Of a DNA stretch of 17,978 bases, positions 14,334 through 17,978 are shown in pieces. Every line of letters begins with the position of its first letter. The stretch's first letter is position 1. The position numbers were made by a program, and so were the translations under genes. Below the pieces are notes generated by a model. The model worked only from the letters and a program-made list of their open reading frames with translations, ran no database searches and had not been told where the DNA came from. Origin of the DNA: Caldifarciminota bacterium 4484_18 (GTDB taxonomy: Bacteria > Hydrothermota > UBA3073 > NMUJ01); NCBI GenBank assembly GCA_002256535.1, contig NMUJ01000033.1, positions 1 to 17,978 of the forward strand. Direction: 5' to 3'.

Positions 14334-15097
14334 GGTGCCGGTGGTGTGTTTTCCAACGGTGTATCAACGATAGGTGTGAACCCACTGTAATAAACTCTCG
14401 ACAACTTCAACCCCCTATAGAGGTGTTCCGTCAACCTAAGTATATCTCTATCGTTTTCGTTTGCTGGCCCCACCACCAGCTGCGTTATCGCGCCTGCACG
14501 TAAATTGAATTTTCGTGTCACCTCACTCACCAGCTTCAACCTCCTATAAAGTTCGTACCAGTTTTTATCCTCTGACAACCGTGTCAGGTAATCGCCGCTG
14601 GGTGCCTCAAGATTTATCGACAATCGGTCAGCCCACTTAGCTGTCTCTCCTATCAGTTCATAGCTTACACCTGGCAATATCTTCGCATGTATGTAACCTT
14701 TATAGTTGAGCTCACGTCTCAGTATACGTAATGTTTCGATAATCATCTCCTGCGCACGATCGGGTGACTTAAACACTGCTGATGATAGAAATAGCCCTTG
14801 TACCTCCCCCTTACGGTAATATTCCATGAATATGCCTGCAAGCTCTTTTGGCTTAAAATATAGGCGTGGAATGTTCCTGTCCTTTCTGATCGCACAATAC
14901 CTGCAGTTGTTTTCACACATGTTGGTTTGTAAAACCTTAAATAACTTGACCACACAGCCACTCTTACCGACTGCTGGATAAATGAATGAGAATCTTAATG
15001 GCGTCTTCGCTGACCTCAAATCGAGTATACTGCCTGAAAGATCGTAACGTGCCTCGTTACCGAGGTGACTTAACTTAAACGATAATCTTTCACGCAT
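14249..15097 (-). CDS. Radical SAM protein, putative DNA modification/repair family, frameshifted before its C terminus
   Basis: The 282-aa frame has the radical SAM cysteine triad C61-x3-C65-x2-C68 in MCENNCRYC, preceded by VKLFKVLQTN and followed by GLFLSSAVFKSPD, which identifies the family often found near uracil-DNA glycosylase genes (TIGR03916-like). It proceeds through AITQLVVGPANENDRDIL and YYSGFTPIVDTPLENTPP to REVRLYQADML, at which point family members continue into a linker, then a WALKHP...NRAPYEML segment. Here it runs into DGHSNIRSCSLWR and stops, while the correct sequence resumes in another frame. The ATG overlaps the end of the preceding lipoate-ligase-type gene by 28 bp. Confidence 0.8.
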   Translation of the reverse strand: MRERLSFKLSHLGNEARYDLSGSILDLRSAKTPLRFSFIYPAVGKSGCVVKLFKVLQTNMCENNCRYCAIRKDRNIPRLYFKPKELAGIFMEYYRKGEVQGLFLSSAVFKSPDRAQEMIIETLRILRRELNYKGYIHAKILPGVSYELIGETAKWADRLSINLEAPSGDYLTRLSEDKNWYELYRRLKLVSEVTRKFNLRAGAITQLVVGPANENDRDILRLTEHLYRGLKLSRVYYSGFTPIVDTPLENTPPAPWWREVRLYQADMLVDGHSNIRSCSLWR

Positions 15098-15804
15098 ACA
15101 TAAGCTTGTTTGGTTATATCCTCGGGTAGATCTACCTCTTCTATGGAGAATCCATGGTTATTCAACACCTCCTTAAAGGTATCCACAATCTCGGTCATCT
15201 CCACCTTACGTTCAGCCAACGTATTTATTGCCCAACATGGAAAATCCGGATCATCCATCACCTTACGTGGATCGATCGCTGGCGGGTCGACCAACAACGA
15301 TCCCTGTGCCAGTATATTGTTATCACCGCGCCTCTGTGCGCTACCCAGTATTTTCTTACCCTTGAATGTTAGTTCATACTGCGATATTGATGCAAAGCAT
15401 GAGAAGTGTCGACCTGCTCCACGGCTGCTATTTTCGAACCTTACATCCAACCCCAGCTTCTTAAGTGTTAGTAAAAACATCGACCCAATCCTCTGGTATA
15501 CTGTGATAGGTGAGCCACCCCAAAACCTATCGTAACGCGGCACCACTAAACTATATGTAAGGTCGCCCGAATGGAACACAGCACGTCCACCTGTGGGCCG
15601 TCTCACCATATCTATACCATAATTTCTAATCCTATTTAAATCTATACTGTCCAACTTCTGGTTATACCCAACAGTTATCGCTATGGGGTCAAACCTATAA
15701 AAACGTAACCATATACCTTCACCCCTACGCCAGAGCAGTTCATCCACCGCCATATGGAAGTCACCGCTACCCCGCCAAGGGCGGGGTGCCAGGTTAACCT
15801 TCAT
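15070..15804 (-). CDS. Lipoate-protein ligase A / octanoyltransferase (LipM-like) family protein
   Basis: A 244-aa BPL/LplA-fold protein that transfers lipoate or octanoate to lipoyl domains of 2-oxoacid dehydrogenases or the glycine cleavage H protein. Visible signatures are RRPTGGRAVFHSGDLTYSL (about 68-86), the lysine motif GKKILGSAQRR (K151) and QGSLLVD. A cysteine at C136 in HFSCFASISQYEL aligns with the nucleophilic cysteine of Bacillus-type LipM, so an acyl carrier protein:octanoyl transferase role is plausible, but LplA activity cannot be excluded. The start overlaps the upstream DUF4416 gene by 11 bp; the gene is in the alaS-DUF4416 cluster. It looks intact. Confidence 0.85.
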   Translation of the reverse strand: MKVNLAPRPWRGSGDFHMAVDELLWRRGEGIWLRFYRFDPIAITVGYNQKLDSIDLNRIRNYGIDMVRRPTGGRAVFHSGDLTYSLVVPRYDRFWGGSPITVYQRIGSMFLLTLKKLGLDVRFENSSRGAGRHFSCFASISQYELTFKGKKILGSAQRRGDNNILAQGSLLVDPPAIDPRKVMDDPDFPCWAINTLAERKVEMTEIVDTFKEVLNNHGFSIEEVDLPEDITKQAYVCVKDYRLS

Positions 15805-16273
15805 CCCTTATCTGGGCGAGTAGATCACGTCGTATGAGGTTGAAGAAGAAGTCATACTTCTGATAGTCTATATAGGTCCAGCGGAATGGTTTGAACCCAC
15901 CCCCTGAGTACAGCATGGTCAGTTCCACGAATATCCCCTTACCCATGTATATTCTATGGGGTGCACGTTTAGTGCTGGCGAGCACCAGTTGTGTCTCCGT
16001 CACGTAACCCGGATCTATATTTACCTGACGTTTGCTGGGCTCTTTCGCCATACGCTGTTCAAGCTCTATCGCTTTGAGCTTCAACTCAGGTAGATCTGCG
16101 GGATTGATCAGTGTCTTGAAGCTTACCCATTGTCGATGAAGAGGTGCACCCATCTCCTTCTCGTAGTAGTCACTGAAATCAAACGGTATTAGCTCCGTCT
16201 TACGTTCGACAGGCCCCCAGATGGCTTCATCTTTCCCTATCAGACCTACGAATAATTTGGCTTTTGGTTCCAT
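15794..16273 (-). CDS. DUF4416 family protein
   Basis: A 159-aa protein with the DUF4416 landmarks: KLFVGLI at the start, PFDFSDYYEKEMG, WVSFKTLINP, LPELKLKAIELE, VNIDPGYVTETQLVLASTK, PHRIYMGKGIFVELT and FRWTYIDY. The function of the family is unknown. The N-terminal part is short: after DEAIW it goes straight to GPVERKTE, whereas family members usually have about 12-15 more residues of helix there (DEELLEEAL-x-x-LEE-x-FGP). The frame is kept, so the protein may be functional. It overlaps the alaS stop by 28 bp and the following gene by 11 bp. Confidence 0.85.
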   Translation of the reverse strand: MEPKAKLFVGLIGKDEAIWGPVERKTELIPFDFSDYYEKEMGAPLHRQWVSFKTLINPADLPELKLKAIELEQRMAKEPSKRQVNIDPGYVTETQLVLASTKRAPHRIYMGKGIFVELTMLYSGGGFKPFRWTYIDYQKYDFFFNLIRRDLLAQIRDEG

Positions 16274-16785
16274 AGTTCCTCCACCAATTCTGTAAATCTA
16301 TTTAAGATTTCGTCTACTTTATTGACGGACTTGCCGCCAGCTTCACCAAGGTGGCTCTTACCACCACCGCCACCGTCGGCAAGTTTGCCAATAATTTTTG
16401 CCAGCTCACCCGCTTTTATTTTCGAGGTCAAATCGTCACTTACAAAAGTTAAGAAAAACGGCCGCTTGTCAATAATCGATACTATTACCCCCACGGTACG
16501 TTTGGTTTCACGCAGTATATCGACAAGCAACCGCATAGCATCACGATCGTCGATATCCACCTTCTGACGTATGATGTTGAGGTCATGCCATCTCTCCACA
16601 GCTATACTCTGGGCAACACTGCGTAGGTTATCCTTACGTAGCTTATCAACCAGCCGTTCGAGCTCACGTTTGGCGGATTCGAGTTTAGCCACCCGTGTTG
16701 TGATTTTCTCCGGTTTGGATTTCAGCATATTCGTAAGTTCACGCACTATCTTCCAGTAACCATATACAGTACGCCACGCGTTCAT
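16246..16785 (-). CDS. alaS: Alanyl-tRNA synthetase, C-terminal part after a frameshift
   Basis: This 179-aa frame begins MNAWRTVYGYWKIVREL and continues into the coiled linker (KLESAKRELERLVDKL) and the DHHA1 domain with GGGGKSHLGEAGGKS, which in AlaS is the C-Ala region that binds tRNA and links editing with aminoacylation. Its first eight residues repeat the last residues of the upstream alaS frame because a 50-bp segment is duplicated in tandem. Deleting one copy fuses the two frames exactly (AVAGMNAWRTVY then GYWKIVREL). A split synthetase is known in Nanoarchaeum, but here the junction is better explained by duplication. No ribosome binding site is evident before the ATG at 16785. Confidence 0.75.
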   Translation of the reverse strand: MNAWRTVYGYWKIVRELTNMLKSKPEKITTRVAKLESAKRELERLVDKLRKDNLRSVAQSIAVERWHDLNIIRQKVDIDDRDAMRLLVDILRETKRTVGVIVSIIDKRPFFLTFVSDDLTSKIKAGELAKIIGKLADGGGGGKSHLGEAGGKSVNKVDEILNRFTELVEELWNQKPNYS

Positions 16786-16860
16786 ACCAGCAACCGCCTC
16801 TATCCTACGTCATATACAGTACGCCACGCATTCATACCAGCAACCGCCTCTATCCTACGT
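16761..16860. repeat. 50-bp tandem duplication inside alaS
   Basis: Positions 16761-16810 and 16811-16860 are the same 50 bases with one difference (G at 16780, A at 16830). The unit is not a multiple of three, so it breaks the alaS frame and creates a stop at 16802-16800. The difference is synonymous in the alaS reading (AAC versus AAT, asparagine). Confidence 0.97.
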
Positions 16861-17978
16861 ATACCTGCATGTATGGAGCTTTCGTTCAAAATCTTGAACA
16901 TACCAATCTCACCCGTTGCATTCAGGTGTGTACCACACAACTCGCGTGAAATATCACCTATCTTGACCACACGTACGGGGTCTTTATACTCCTCACCCAC
17001 TATATATATGACACCATCATCAACTGCTTGCTTGAAGGTTGTGTGGTACACCTCAACCGGCAAGTTACTCTGTATCCACTCGTTCACAAGGGTTTCAACC
17101 TTTTCTATTTCCCTGTCCGTTAACCCCTTATAATGTGTAAAGTCAAACCTCAAATACGTAGGTGCAACCAACGACCCCTCCTGACGGACGTGGTCACCTA
17201 AAACACGTTTTAAAGCTGCCTGCAACAGATGTGTAGCTGTATGGTGTTGTGCTATCGCCTTACGTAATGCGGTATCTATCTCCGCCAACACTGGTCTGGT
17301 GGTGGGTAACCCACCACGTATGATTTTACAACGATGGATGATGAGGTCACCTTCGTACTGTGTGTCATAAACTTCAAGCTCTACATCTTCATTGTATATC
17401 CTACCTTTATCACCCACCTGACCGCCACTCTCTGCATAGAATGGTGTCTTATCGAGTACAACGTCAACTTTGTTATCATCCAGTTGCCGATACTTTATAA
17501 TGTGGGCTTCTATGCGATTAAAATTGTAGCCAACAAATTCACTACCGGTTTCCTGTAGCGATATCCAGCTACCGGTTGCAAGGAACTTAGCCTTACTGCG
17601 GGCTTGTTGTTTCTGTTCCTCAAGGTATTGCTCAAAGCCGGCCATATCGACAGCTACCCCATGGGTCGATGCCAGTTCACGTGTCATCTCTGGCGGCAAC
17701 CCATAAGTATCGTAGAGTTTGAACACCTTATCCCCAGGTATTACAGGTTTCTCTGAGCTTAACGTATCACGTAGTAGTTCCTCGAACACCTTTTTACCAC
17801 GTTCCAGGGTTGCAAGAAATCGCTCCTCCTCAGACTTTATGATCAGGCCAACCTGTTCACGTTTTGTGGTTATCTCAGGATATGCTTCTTTCAAACTATT
17901 TATAACCGCACCTATCAATCTATACAGGAATGGCTCTTTAACCCCCAAGTTATAACCTGCCCATACCGCACGTCGTAT
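16800..17978 (-). CDS. alaS: Alanyl-tRNA synthetase, N-terminal and editing part, 5' end outside the window, frameshifted
   Basis: The frame is open to the window edge and reads RRAVWAGYNLGVKEPFLYRL, the known helical region following the AlaS catalytic core, so the gene starts beyond the window; the TTG at 17948 is internal. It then carries the editing domain: AESGGQVGDKG, the zinc-binding HHTATHLL (HxxxH), and CGTHLNATGEIG. AlaS charges tRNA-Ala and clears serine and glycine errors in the cytoplasm. The frame ends abruptly at DVG after RRIEAVAGMNAWRTVY because of the 50-bp tandem repeat. It is followed by the C-terminal part and then DUF4416, LplA/LipM-type and radical SAM genes, all overlapping, which suggests one operon read leftwards. 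Confidence 0.9.
   Translation of the reverse strand: MRRAVWAGYNLGVKEPFLYRLIGAVINSLKEAYPEITTKREQVGLIIKSEEERFLATLERGKKVFEELLRDTLSSEKPVIPGDKVFKLYDTYGLPPEMTRELASTHGVAVDMAGFEQYLEEQKQQARSKAKFLATGSWISLQETGSEFVGYNFNRIEAHIIKYRQLDDNKVDVVLDKTPFYAESGGQVGDKGRIYNEDVELEVYDTQYEGDLIIHRCKIIRGGLPTTRPVLAEIDTALRKAIAQHHTATHLLQAALKRVLGDHVRQEGSLVAPTYLRFDFTHYKGLTDREIEKVETLVNEWIQSNLPVEVYHTTFKQAVDDGVIYIVGEEYKDPVRVVKIGDISRELCGTHLNATGEIGMFKILNESSIHAGIRRIEAVAGMNAWRTVYDVG

Noticed and set aside
15110..15535. Plus-strand 141-aa open frame opposite the lipoate ligase-type gene
   Set aside because: It is a shadow of the real minus-strand gene; serine/leucine-rich with no family resemblance.
1..17978. CRISPR array, insertion sequence, phage or toxin-antitoxin module
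   Set aside because: I saw no regularly spaced repeats, transposase or integrase motifs, terminal inverted repeats or small toxin-like gene pairs.

Overview
This window looks like chromosomal DNA from a diderm bacterium, probably a little-studied candidate phylum. The bacterial markers are type II acetyl-CoA carboxylase subunits (AccA and AccB), a LapA-like protein, a lipid-A-disaccharide-synthase-related protein and bacterial tRNAs. A WOR-3-like or similar uncultured lineage would fit the long secreted C25-like protein with a beta-propeller and a 'GRR...SGIYY' tail, but that placement is inference. Genes are tightly packed, often with 4-30 bp overlaps. GTG, TTG and leaderless starts appear to be used.

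Layout. Positions 1-2500 hold a tandem family of propeller-like hypothetical proteins in which one copy is a short fragment and another is frameshifted. From 2644 to 6552 there is a compact plus-strand unit: a PLP-dependent cysteine synthase/cystathionine beta-synthase-like enzyme, DapF, and a C25-peptidase-like secreted protein, preceded by a clear sigma-70-type promoter. An MFS transporter follows, then a fragment of a cyclophilin-like gene, an FmdB-type zinc ribbon protein, a LapA-like membrane protein and a small frameshifted membrane protein. On the minus strand, 10791-8711 carries DUF3467, accB, a damaged M20 peptidase and a DUF5683-like membrane protein. A divergent promoter region separates this from tRNA-Val(CAC), which is followed by a coiled-coil/zinc-ribbon protein (CdsZ/DUF164-like). 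A tRNA with a CAU anticodon (minus strand, probably Ile2), accA and an LpxB-related protein come next. The right end is a minus-strand cluster read leftwards: alaS (entering from beyond the window, frameshifted), DUF4416, a lipoate ligase/octanoyltransferase family protein, and a radical SAM protein with a displaced helix-hairpin-helix tail.

The most striking property is the density of broken reading frames in otherwise recognisable genes. There is a 50-bp tandem duplication in alaS, an internal loss plus frame change in the M20 peptidase, the same in the radical SAM gene, one-base shifts in two other genes, and a stump of a cyclophilin-like gene. The single mismatch between the two alaS repeat copies is synonymous, and alaS should be essential, so assembly or strain-mixing error is a serious possibility. 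I found no CRISPR array, insertion sequence, phage gene or convincing new defence or biosynthetic system.
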